From contig CALVHD010000006.1 in the NCBI GenBank assembly GCA_944327245.1, positions 1 to 64,000 on the forward strand: DNA of 64,000 nucleotides, in the 5' to 3' direction. The notes beneath the pieces were generated by a model, which was given only the letters and a program-made list of their open reading frames with translations, was not told the origin of the DNA and ran no database searches. Source of the stretch: Candidatus Gastranaerophilales bacterium (GTDB lineage Bacteria; Cyanobacteriota; Vampirovibrionia; Gastranaerophilales; Gastranaerophilaceae). Both the position numbers and the translations under genes were made by a program. Shown in pieces: positions 31,781 through 39,822 of the stretch (its first letter is position 1; each line of letters starts with the position of its first letter).

Positions 31781-33490
31781 TTACTTTGTCCTCATTTTTT
31801 TAATTATCATACATTGATAAAGTTTGTTCAATTTTTTAATCCAAACTTCGCAATTTTTTTCTATTTTATATTTTTTTATTATATCAATTTGTTTGATTAA
31901 TCGAGAGTAAATTATTTTTTTGTCATCAGGCAAAATTATATTATTTTCTATAAAATCAACCGTAAAATCGACGTATTTGAAAAAATCTTGAAGCTTTTTT
32001 TCGTCATAAAAAGAATTCAGCTCTTCTTTTTTCTTATTATAAAAATAGCAACCATCATTGCAAATTTTGATATCATTACAATAAAACACTGCTTTAAAAA
32101 TAAAAATAATATCTTCACAAATACTCAAATCTTCGGGAAAAAATATTTCATTTTTCAATAAAAAATCTTTTCTGTAAATTGCAGTTGTAAACTGAGCCCA
32201 AAAATTGTATTTATTTTCTAAAATTAATTCATTTTGCATCCATATATCGGTATTTAAATCATCATACATAACTCTAAGATCGGCACCTTTTAATATGTCC
32301 TTTTTGTCTTGATTGTACAATTTTTCAAAAAAATCTAAATCAACAAAATCATCTGAATCAACAAAACCGATATATTCCCCTTTAGCTTCTTTTATTGCAG
32401 TATTTCTTGAAAATGCAGCTCCTTTGTTTTTTTTAAAATTAATTATTTTAATTCTTTTATCAAAAGAAGAATACTCATTTAAAATTTCAGAAGAATTATC
32501 AACTGAACCATCGTTTACACAAATAATTTCAATATCGGATAATGTTTGGTTAATTAAAGAATCTAAACATCTTCTCAGTGCAAACTCGGCATTATATATC
32601 GGTACAACAACAGAAACTTTTGGATTATTTACAATTATTTTAGATTTATTTTCATATAATTTTAAAACCTGAAGCTGATGTTTAGTTTTATATTTGCAAT
32701 CAATTTTATCTTTTAAACCGACTTTTTTAGCATAATACCAAAATAAATTATAATCTCGATATTCATTAATACAAAGATTTTGAGCTAAATGCCAAGGTTT
32801 TATCGGGTTATAATAATGACGAACGATTTCACAATCATGAGGTATCATAGAATTAAAACAAACAGGCAATTTCATATAATTATTTTCAAAAAATTTATTA
32901 AAAACATCTTGGTCATTACAAGGCAAATTTCCACGATATTTTTTTTCAATTTCAAATAATTTTTCAGTGATATTTTCCTTGCGCCATTTTTCTAAATTAA
33001 TTAACAAAACGCCGCAATTAAAATAATCAGAAAAAATATCCATATTTAAATTTTTCTTTAATTTTGAAATATAGAGCTTATTTCCCTGATCAACAACAGC
33101 ACCTATAATAAAATCTTTTAAATCTATATTAAAGAGCCTTGAAATATCACCTTTTAAAATAATATCTATGTCTAAATAAATAGCTTTATCAATATTTAAA
33201 AATAAATCCGCGATAATAAACCTAAAATAAGTTGCTTTAGTAATGTAACTTTCAACAACAAAATCGCCAAAAAATTTATCATAATCTATTTTTACAAATT
33301 CACAAGAAAAATTATTAAATATTTTCTTTAATTTTAATATCTCTTCTTTATTTTGCTTTTCTATTCCGCCATCTAAAATATAAAATTCACAGAAATTATC
33401 AGTATTATCACAAATGCTGGCAATTAAAACAGGAATATAAAAAGCATAATTGTTATCTGAAGATAAAAATATCGGAATTCTATTTTTCAT
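31781..33490 (-). CDS. Two-domain glycosyltransferase, GT8 fused to GT2
   Basis: Residues 1-270 are a GT8 domain: SSDNNYAFYIPVLIASI at the start, DID at 107-109 for metal, and a late RHYYNPIKPWH motif. From about residue 289 a GT2 domain follows (PKVSVVVPIYNAE, VNDGSVDNS, VDSDD). Each half resembles one of the two separate genes just upstream (GT8 at 33480-34385, GT2 at 34378-35361). A 231-base stretch of the GT2 part is nearly identical to the upstream GT2 gene. The protein probably adds two sugars in sequence. Confidence 0.88.
   Translation of the reverse strand: MKNRIPIFLSSDNNYAFYIPVLIASICDNTDNFCEFYILDGGIEKQNKEEILKLKKIFNNFSCEFVKIDYDKFFGDFVVESYITKATYFRFIIADLFLNIDKAIYLDIDIILKGDISRLFNIDLKDFIIGAVVDQGNKLYISKLKKNLNMDIFSDYFNCGVLLINLEKWRKENITEKLFEIEKKYRGNLPCNDQDVFNKFFENNYMKLPVCFNSMIPHDCEIVRHYYNPIKPWHLAQNLCINEYRDYNLFWYYAKKVGLKDKIDCKYKTKHQLQVLKLYENKSKIIVNNPKVSVVVPIYNAEFALRRCLDSLINQTLSDIEIICVNDGSVDNSSEILNEYSSFDKRIKIINFKKNKGAAFSRNTAIKEAKGEYIGFVDSDDFVDLDFFEKLYNQDKKDILKGADLRVMYDDLNTDIWMQNELILENKYNFWAQFTTAIYRKDFLLKNEIFFPEDLSICEDIIFIFKAVFYCNDIKICNDGCYFYNKKKEELNSFYDEKKLQDFFKYVDFTVDFIENNIILPDDKKIIYSRLIKQIDIIKKYKIEKNCEVWIKKLNKLYQCMIIKKMRTK
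32319..32549 (-). repeat. 231-base direct repeat, copy A
   Basis: Matches copy B (35054-35284) with three mismatches by eye. It encodes the core of the GT2 fold from the VNDGS region to just after the VDSDD motif. Flanks on both sides diverge sharply. Confidence 0.9.
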
Positions 33491-34385
33491 ATACTATATT
33501 ATCCATTTTATTTACCATAGCATTAAATCTTTTATAAATAAATTTTTGAGAAAGAAATTCTTCTCGTTTATTTAATAAATCAAAGTAATATGGTGTCATT
33601 TTTGCATATTTCCAAAACAATTCACGATTATATATCGGCTTTGGAAATCGGTTATCTAAGTAAAAATCCGCAAGCCATGGTTTTGGATATTCGCTAAAAT
33701 GTCTGATAACTTGAGAATTTGATTTTTCATAACAAGATAAATAACAATATTTTTTGTCAAGGAGTTTATAATTATTTTGGAAACATATATTAAGTACATC
33801 TTGATCGGGATGTTTTAAATCTAAATTTTGATTTTTTAAAATATCCGATAATTTTTCTAAAATTTTTTCTTGACGCCATTTTTTACAATCAATTAATAAA
33901 TTTCCTGAAGAAAAATATTTATGATTTTTATTAAGATTTAATCTTTTTTTTCTTTCAATATTTAAACTATTCTCACCAAACTCTTCCCATACCGCCCCAA
34001 GAGAATGTCCGTTCAAATCTTCATTATACATTTTTGAAATATCACCCATAGCTATAATATCAGGGTCAGTATAAATTGCTTTGTTGACTTTTGTTTTTAT
34101 ATCAGGAAATAAAAATCTTGAATACATAATTAAAGATGGAAAAGTTTTTGTTATTTTCAGATTTTTAAAATAATCATTCAAATTAACTTTTACAAATTCA
34201 ATTGAAAAATTTTTAAATCTTTCGCTTAATTTAGTAATTTTATCTATATTAAGTTGATTTATATCATTATTTAGAACATAAAAATCACAAAATTTATCTG
34301 TATTAGAACATATTGAAGCTATTGCAATCGCAACCTGTGGAGCATATTCATTATCTGAAGCAAAAAATATTGAAATATTATCCAC
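33480..34385 (-). CDS. GT8 family glycosyltransferase
   Basis: 301 residues with the GT8 pattern: FFASDNEYAPQVAIAIASI at the start, DPD at 107-109 in place of the usual DxD, and a C-terminal VIRHFSEYPKPW. It resembles the N-terminal half of the fused protein downstream, and overlaps both neighbours by 8-11 bases. Likely a galactosyl- or glucosyl-transferase of a surface or secreted glycan; the sugar is not known. Confidence 0.88.
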   Translation of the reverse strand: MDNISIFFASDNEYAPQVAIAIASICSNTDKFCDFYVLNNDINQLNIDKITKLSERFKNFSIEFVKVNLNDYFKNLKITKTFPSLIMYSRFLFPDIKTKVNKAIYTDPDIIAMGDISKMYNEDLNGHSLGAVWEEFGENSLNIERKKRLNLNKNHKYFSSGNLLIDCKKWRQEKILEKLSDILKNQNLDLKHPDQDVLNICFQNNYKLLDKKYCYLSCYEKSNSQVIRHFSEYPKPWLADFYLDNRFPKPIYNRELFWKYAKMTPYYFDLLNKREEFLSQKFIYKRFNAMVNKMDNIVYEK

Positions 34386-35361
34386 AACAAACCTCTTTAT
34401 TTTTAATATTTTTAATCAGTTCAATTTGAGAAGACTTTTGGACTATTTTTGAAAAATTATCTTTTAATGATAAAAAATCTTCGCTATAAATATAATCAAA
34501 AATAGTCTTAACAAAATAATTCATATCAGAAAGCTTATATTTTTTTAATATAAACTTTAGCGCACAAATATTTTTTTCATCAAAGATATTATTTTTAACC
34601 ATTAAAAAAACAATATCTTTTAAAAATTCGTTGTAAATTAAATTATAATCATTTGAATTAAAAGTATAGTTTGAAATAAAATCAACAATATAATTTGCCG
34701 ATTTTAAAACACTATCCATTTTTTCACTATTAAATTCAGAAAATGTTATAGAGTTTGTTCTTCTTTTGTAATAATAATTTGCATTATCAACTAATTCAAT
34801 AAAATCAGCATAATAAGCAACCTTTAAAGGAAATAATCTGTCTTCTCCCCAAATACAATCATCCAGAAAAGAAATATTATTTTTAACAATAAATTCCTTT
34901 TTATAAATTGCAGATGTAAAACAAGAGTTGAAATAATACTTATTTATTTTGATTTTGGAATTTAATTTCAACGGTATTTTATTATTGTTTAAATCAATAT
35001 CAACAATATCGCCTTTAGCACAAACCGCATTTGACTTTATTGCGCTAAAATATAATTTTTCAAAAAAATCTAAATCAATAAAATCATCTGAATCAACAAA
35101 ACCGATATATTCCCCTTTGGCTTCTTTTATTGCAGTATTTCTTGAAAATGCAGCTCCTTTGTTTTTTTTAAAATTAATTATTTTAATTCTTTTATCAAAA
35201 GAAGAATACTCATTTAAAATTTCAAAAGAATTATCAACTGAACCATCGTTTACACAAATAATTTCAATATCGGATAATGTTTGGCTACAAATGCTATCTA
35301 GACATCTTTTAATATCATTTTCAGTATTATATATAGGAGTAACAACAGATACTTTTGGCAT
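34378..35361 (-). CDS. GT2 family glycosyltransferase
   Basis: 327 residues. The N-terminal GT-A domain has VVTPIYNTEND, VNDGSVDNS and VDSDD; a helical C-terminal part follows. The middle of the GT2 domain is nearly identical in DNA to the fused GT8-GT2 gene, pointing to recent copying. It starts 2 bases after the PqqD-like gene ends, so the glycosyltransferases and the PqqD module share one transcript. Confidence 0.88.
   Translation of the reverse strand: MPKVSVVTPIYNTENDIKRCLDSICSQTLSDIEIICVNDGSVDNSFEILNEYSSFDKRIKIINFKKNKGAAFSRNTAIKEAKGEYIGFVDSDDFIDLDFFEKLYFSAIKSNAVCAKGDIVDIDLNNNKIPLKLNSKIKINKYYFNSCFTSAIYKKEFIVKNNISFLDDCIWGEDRLFPLKVAYYADFIELVDNANYYYKRRTNSITFSEFNSEKMDSVLKSANYIVDFISNYTFNSNDYNLIYNEFLKDIVFLMVKNNIFDEKNICALKFILKKYKLSDMNYFVKTIFDYIYSEDFLSLKDNFSKIVQKSSQIELIKNIKNKEVCCG
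35054..35284 (-). repeat. 231-base direct repeat, copy B
   Basis: Matches copy A (32319-32549) at an offset of 2735 bases with three mismatches by eye, far closer than the rest of the two genes. Suggests gene conversion or a recent duplication. Confidence 0.9.
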
Positions 35362-35363
35362 TG

Positions 35364-35834
35364 TTATTGTTCCATTTTCTTTTCTCGTTCACGAGTTTCT
35401 TCTTTAGTATAGCCTATGGAATTCTTTTCGGGAGTCCAGCCGGTATCTTCTTTAACTTCATGAATAGGATCAGCAAGCAATAATTCCTGAGCATCGTCAT
35501 AAGCTTTAACATCAAGTTCGAATTTTGCTTCAATAGCCACATTTATATCCAGCTTAACTTCACTTTTATTTTCAACATCATTAATAATCAGTTCAAAATC
35601 AAGCATTGACTTAATGAAATTATTCAATCTGTTTTCAATATCTAAAGGGCATTGAGGGATATTTTTCAAATAATTTAAAATATCCTCCAAAGCTGCGCCA
35701 TTTACGAGATTTTCATAAACAGATGTAGCAAACTCATTTAATCCATAATATATACCCGTTTCAGAATTGATTATAATTGCAGTACCATCTGTAATATCAA
35801 CAAACATTTTTTCTTCATTTAATTTATAATTCAT
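35364..35834 (-). CDS. PqqD-like (RRE-type) protein with C-terminal extension
   Basis: Residues 1-90 follow the PqqD pattern: a strand with FVDITDGTAIIINSETGIYYGLNEFATSVYENL, then helices ending in FIKSMLDFELI. PqqD folds bind leader peptides of ribosomal peptide natural products. The last 65 residues are an extension, acidic then charged, with LLLADPIHEVKEDTGW near the middle. The extension could be a linker, a second binding part or a fused substrate. No PQQ genes are near. It is placed between the HprK-PqqD fusion and GT2. Confidence 0.82.
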   Translation of the reverse strand: MNYKLNEEKMFVDITDGTAIIINSETGIYYGLNEFATSVYENLVNGAALEDILNYLKNIPQCPLDIENRLNNFIKSMLDFELIINDVENKSEVKLDINVAIEAKFELDVKAYDDAQELLLADPIHEVKEDTGWTPEKNSIGYTKEETREREKKMEQ

Positions 35835-35835
35835 C

Positions 35836-37335
35836 TCATTTTTTCCTTATCAATTCATTATCTTTTTCATTTAAATGTTCAATTAAAGATAATTTAAAAT
35901 TATCTTCTTTTATAAACTCGATATTAATTTTTGGCATTTTTGACGACATCGGAACATCCGTTAAAATTCTTTTTTTTAATAAAACATCAACAAAAAGATT
36001 TACGTCATTTTCTATATTATCAGGCATGCCTGAAATATTTTTCAACTTTAAAATTATTTTATCAATCGAAATGCCATTAAGCATATTTTCATAAAGGTTT
36101 GTTGCAAATTTATTCATAGAATAAATAATTCCTGTTTTAGAATTTAAAATATTTGCAATATTAAATGTAATATCAACGCAAATCTCGTCAAGACCTATTA
36201 TTGGCATAGCACTATAATCAATATTATTCATAAAATTAAAAAGAAATTCGGTATTTTTTTCAATATCAGAGCAAAGATTAAATTTAAAAAACGGAAGATT
36301 TTTGAACATGTTAATCATTTTTTTAACTGTATAACTTTCAGACAAATCTCCGACTTGAGATAAAGTTGATTGAATTATTTGGACTAAGGCTCGATTTTTT
36401 TCAACTTGCGAACAAGGACATATCATTGGTGTATCACCAACAACAATTTCAGGAAAAATACAAAATTTAATCGGATAATTTATTTTGAACTTATCATGAT
36501 AATTCGAAATATTAAAAACATATTTGTCTTTTCTGGCATTATTTGAAACATATTGAAACGTATTAAAAAATTTATATAATTTATTGTACATATATGCCGA
36601 AAGAGTGATTATAGAATAGATTGGACTTGCCAGAAGTTCATTATTGCTGTTTTGATAAATTATAAAATAATCATCAGCAACATACTCAAAACCTTTTACC
36701 AGAGAAAAAACAGATAAAGTTGATTTTCCTCTTTGACCTCGGGCACAAATACAAGCACCGTTATTATTTAAACCAATAACTGCACCATGAGCTAAATTTG
36801 AAGTTTTGGTTTTTAAAATATTATTAAAAAACTGAATAAATAAATGTCCTTCTTTTATTAACTCCTCGGCATCAAGATTTTGAACACCATAATAATAATT
36901 ATGATTTTTATAATCATTAGCAATAAAAATGCCTTTTTTTATATTTATATCAATAATTGGTTTAATATATGAAAAGTCGTTATCCAGTAATTGAATATTA
37001 TTTAAAACTTTTTCTTTAAAATAAAGAGTTTCTAATCTAAGTCTTATATTTTTTTTAGGATTAAAATCATCGCAAATACAATTTGCTAAATTCTGAAAAT
37101 CGTTTTCTTTCCATAATATAAGAGTATCATCGTAATTTGTTGAATAATCTTTTAAACAAAAGTTTAACTGATTTTCAATATGAAACAAAAAACTATCATT
37201 CAAGCCGATTAATCGAACAATTTTAAAACCTAAATCGAGATATTTAACCCATAGTTTAGGAAATTTTGACAAATAATCATCAAGATTTTTAAAACATGCT
37301 ATAATTTTTTCTTTTGTAAAATTCTTAAATTGCAC
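35836..37335 (-). CDS. HPr-kinase-like protein fused to a PqqD-like domain
   Basis: The centre (about 180-330) looks like an HPr kinase/phosphorylase core: a conserved LAHGAVI strand, the P-loop GQRGKST at 200-206 and VADD at 219-222. The C-terminal part (385-460) repeats the PqqD pattern (DITFNIANILNSKTGIIYSMNKFATNLYENML). HPr-kinase homologues in lasso peptide clusters phosphorylate the peptide. The N-terminal 170 residues resemble the extra domain seen on such kinases. Start codon is GTG with an AGGTG site. It directly follows the nucleotidyltransferase gene. Confidence 0.85.
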   Translation of the reverse strand: MQFKNFTKEKIIACFKNLDDYLSKFPKLWVKYLDLGFKIVRLIGLNDSFLFHIENQLNFCLKDYSTNYDDTLILWKENDFQNLANCICDDFNPKKNIRLRLETLYFKEKVLNNIQLLDNDFSYIKPIIDINIKKGIFIANDYKNHNYYYGVQNLDAEELIKEGHLFIQFFNNILKTKTSNLAHGAVIGLNNNGACICARGQRGKSTLSVFSLVKGFEYVADDYFIIYQNSNNELLASPIYSIITLSAYMYNKLYKFFNTFQYVSNNARKDKYVFNISNYHDKFKINYPIKFCIFPEIVVGDTPMICPCSQVEKNRALVQIIQSTLSQVGDLSESYTVKKMINMFKNLPFFKFNLCSDIEKNTEFLFNFMNNIDYSAMPIIGLDEICVDITFNIANILNSKTGIIYSMNKFATNLYENMLNGISIDKIILKLKNISGMPDNIENDVNLFVDVLLKKRILTDVPMSSKMPKINIEFIKEDNFKLSLIEHLNEKDNELIRKK

Positions 37336-37343
37336 ACAAACAC

Positions 37344-38546
37344 CTAACTTTTACATCTGTATATCTTTGTTTTTAAATCTTTGATTAATAAATCAATTAA
37401 AAAAGGGCTGTTTTTGATTGATTTTAAAAGATAATACTTGGGTTTTATTTTAAAATAGTTAATAAAATTATTAAAACTTAAAAACATCTTTTTAATTGGC
37501 AGTTCTTTACATTTAATTCTTAAATCTTCAAGATAAAACCTATTATAAAGAACTATTGTAGAATATTTTTTTGTTTCGTTTTCAAAAAGTTTTTTTTCTG
37601 TAATTTCATTAGGCAAAATGTCAGATGAAATTTTTTCGATGAATTTAGCCGCAAAATTAATTTGCACTTGCGTTTTTGTTATTTTTGCAGAATTTTTAAC
37701 TATATTCCAATCAAAATCTCTTTTTTGCTCAATCAAAAACTTAGAATCAAACAAAGTAAAGAGCAAACCTGCCTGGCTTGTTCTATTTCTCAGATTTTTT
37801 GATAAATTTATTAAAGATATAAATAACATATCTTCATAAGATGGAATTAAACACTTAACGCCAAACGCCTTAGCTTCAGTAGAACGATAAAAAAGTTCAG
37901 GAAGGTATTTTTTTTCAAAAGAAGAATCCATATCAAAATATTTATGAATATCAACTGCACCATCGTTTGAATTTTCAGGATGGAGGTCAATAGAATGGTT
38001 TGCAATTTTTTCCCACCAATAACCCATAAATTTAGTCAATTTTTCACACTTTAAAAAATCATCTTCTGAAACTAAAATATCGCAATCATTCATCACTCTA
38101 GGCAATTGAGGACGAATATATTTCATAGCTACTCCTTTTATTAGCATGGGAGTGATATTATTTTGATTTAAAATTCTGCCAATTTTACTAAAGTGAGCAA
38201 TAACTTTCAAGTTATAAAAACGATAATAATTTAATAAACCCTTTAAGCGCGGCTCAATAGAAGAGCTGAATTTTAAATGAGGATGATTTTTAAGCATGTA
38301 TGAAAGCAATAAAGATTTTTCACTTCCTTTAACATCAATATCCCACTTCGTCATAAGATTATCTAGTCTGTCTTGAGTCGGATTAATACTAAAACAAAAC
38401 CTTAAGAGCTCTTTTTCGTCATTTTTCAATATTTCATTATAAAAATTTTCAATCAAAACATCAGTTACGGAAAATTTATCTTTAAAATAACTGCTATTTT
38501 TAATATCATTTATTTCATTGTTGCTTAATAATTGCAAAAAGCTCAA
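37344..38546 (-). CDS. PF14907-type nucleotidyltransferase family protein
   Basis: The 400-residue protein has the pattern of the uncharacterised nucleotidyltransferase family PF14907: LIKGVAMKY (137-143), a PRVMNDCDILV strand with D154-x-D156, and later HP and VDIHKYF elements (H189, D199, H201). In lasso peptide clusters a member works after the HPr-like kinase and is linked to sugar addition. The start is uncertain: the TTG at 38546 lies only two bases from GGGGG, and a second TTG nine bases on is better spaced. It is the first gene of the operon. Confidence 0.8.
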   Translation of the reverse strand: MSFLQLLSNNEINDIKNSSYFKDKFSVTDVLIENFYNEILKNDEKELLRFCFSINPTQDRLDNLMTKWDIDVKGSEKSLLLSYMLKNHPHLKFSSSIEPRLKGLLNYYRFYNLKVIAHFSKIGRILNQNNITPMLIKGVAMKYIRPQLPRVMNDCDILVSEDDFLKCEKLTKFMGYWWEKIANHSIDLHPENSNDGAVDIHKYFDMDSSFEKKYLPELFYRSTEAKAFGVKCLIPSYEDMLFISLINLSKNLRNRTSQAGLLFTLFDSKFLIEQKRDFDWNIVKNSAKITKTQVQINFAAKFIEKISSDILPNEITEKKLFENETKKYSTIVLYNRFYLEDLRIKCKELPIKKMFLSFNNFINYFKIKPKYYLLKSIKNSPFLIDLLIKDLKTKIYRCKS

Positions 38547-38707
38547 ATCCCCCTTTAATGAAGTTTATTGCTTAAATTCTTTAAATAAATATAAGACAAT
38601 TTAAAAAAGTAGTCAAATAAAGAAATACATTAGATAAGATTATCATAGCAAAATTTTTTATTTAGTTGTTTTTAAGAAAATGCCCATTAAAATCAAAGGA
38701 AAAAACC

Positions 38708-39667
38708 ATGCAAATATCACCAATTAATAATTTCAATGTACAAAATTTAAATTTCAAAGGAACACAAACAAAAAAACCTGAAATATCAAACCCTGTCATC
38801 AAGCAGGATAAAACCATGGAAGCGCTTAACATTCAAGGCAAAACAAATATGCAACAAGTAAAGAGATTAAGCCCAAAAGCTGAAATCGAACAAGCGATAA
38901 AAGAAGCTGACGATTTAGCAAAAAAAGTTCAAGATGAAGCAAAAAATATTGAATTTATGACTGATGAAGCAATATATAAAATGTTTAAAAAACATCAAGA
39001 ATTGGGCTATTACACAAAAAGCTGCGAAGAACTTTCACCAAACGGAGAAGTCTTAAGAAAAATAACAATGAATGATAACGGTACAACGCTTCTTGAAGAA
39101 TTTAACCCAAAAGAAGGTACATCAGATATTACATTTTTTGAAAACGGTAAGCCGTATTTTCGTCTTGAAGGATATGCGAAAAATGCTGAGGATGAAATAA
39201 AATTTTCAAAATATTGTCTTTTTGAAAACGGTGAAATTACGTTATATCAACAAGGATACGAAAAAAAAGCAGACGGATCAATGAAATGTGATATTAGCAT
39301 TGAATATAAAGACGGTGAAGCAGTGTACTGTCAACAAGGCACTCAAGAACTTCCTGACGGCACGGAAAAATGCGATAAAATACTTGTTTTAGGGGAAAAT
39401 AATTCATATTGGTATCAGGAAAATTTCAACAAATCCGCAAAAGGCACAATAAGAATAGGTGAAAACATATCAATTGAAAATGGTCAAATTAATTGGTATG
39501 AAAAAAATTCACAAGAAAGTGAAGACTCAAAATCATACAAAGTTGAAAAAGGTATTGATTATATAGATGGAAAACCAATAAGAATAGAAATAAACACTTC
39601 AAAAAACAGAAGATCTAATAGAATATATTCAGCATGCGAAAACGGCTGGAAAAGGACATCCAAATAA
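38708..39667 (+). CDS. Hypothetical repeat protein with NFKG N-terminus
   Basis: The frame is open from 38666, but ATG 38708 has an AAAGGA site and starts MQISPINNFNVQNLNFKG, so it is chosen (319 residues). A helical charged stretch (about 55-90) precedes four or more repeats of about 40-45 residues that alternate strands with the pattern xENGxxxxYxQGYxxxxDGxxKxD. These resemble MORN-like or WG-like beta repeats. No signal peptide or catalytic motif. A binding role is the best guess. Confidence 0.75.
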   Translation: MQISPINNFNVQNLNFKGTQTKKPEISNPVIKQDKTMEALNIQGKTNMQQVKRLSPKAEIEQAIKEADDLAKKVQDEAKNIEFMTDEAIYKMFKKHQELGYYTKSCEELSPNGEVLRKITMNDNGTTLLEEFNPKEGTSDITFFENGKPYFRLEGYAKNAEDEIKFSKYCLFENGEITLYQQGYEKKADGSMKCDISIEYKDGEAVYCQQGTQELPDGTEKCDKILVLGENNSYWYQENFNKSAKGTIRIGENISIENGQINWYEKNSQESEDSKSYKVEKGIDYIDGKPIRIEINTSKNRRSNRIYSACENGWKRTSK

Positions 39668-39822
39668 TTTTATAAAATTATAAAATTCCATCATATTTGC
39701 TGCAATTCTTATACTATAATTAATTGAAAACGCAAAATAACAATTTGCCATGTTTAGAATTTAATGCTATCGTATTTACAGTATCTAAACACAAAAAATA
39801 TTAATTATGGAGTAAATTCAGT

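Noticed and set aside
34949-35407. Long plus-strand open frame opposite the GT2 and PqqD-like genes
   Set aside because: It is antisense to clear coding sequence, shares the same 231-base repeat as a by-product, and has no ribosome site or recognisable product.
35364-37335. PQQ (pyrroloquinoline quinone) biosynthesis
   Set aside because: PqqD-like folds are present, but no PqqA, PqqC or PqqE is visible and the neighbours are sugar and kinase genes.
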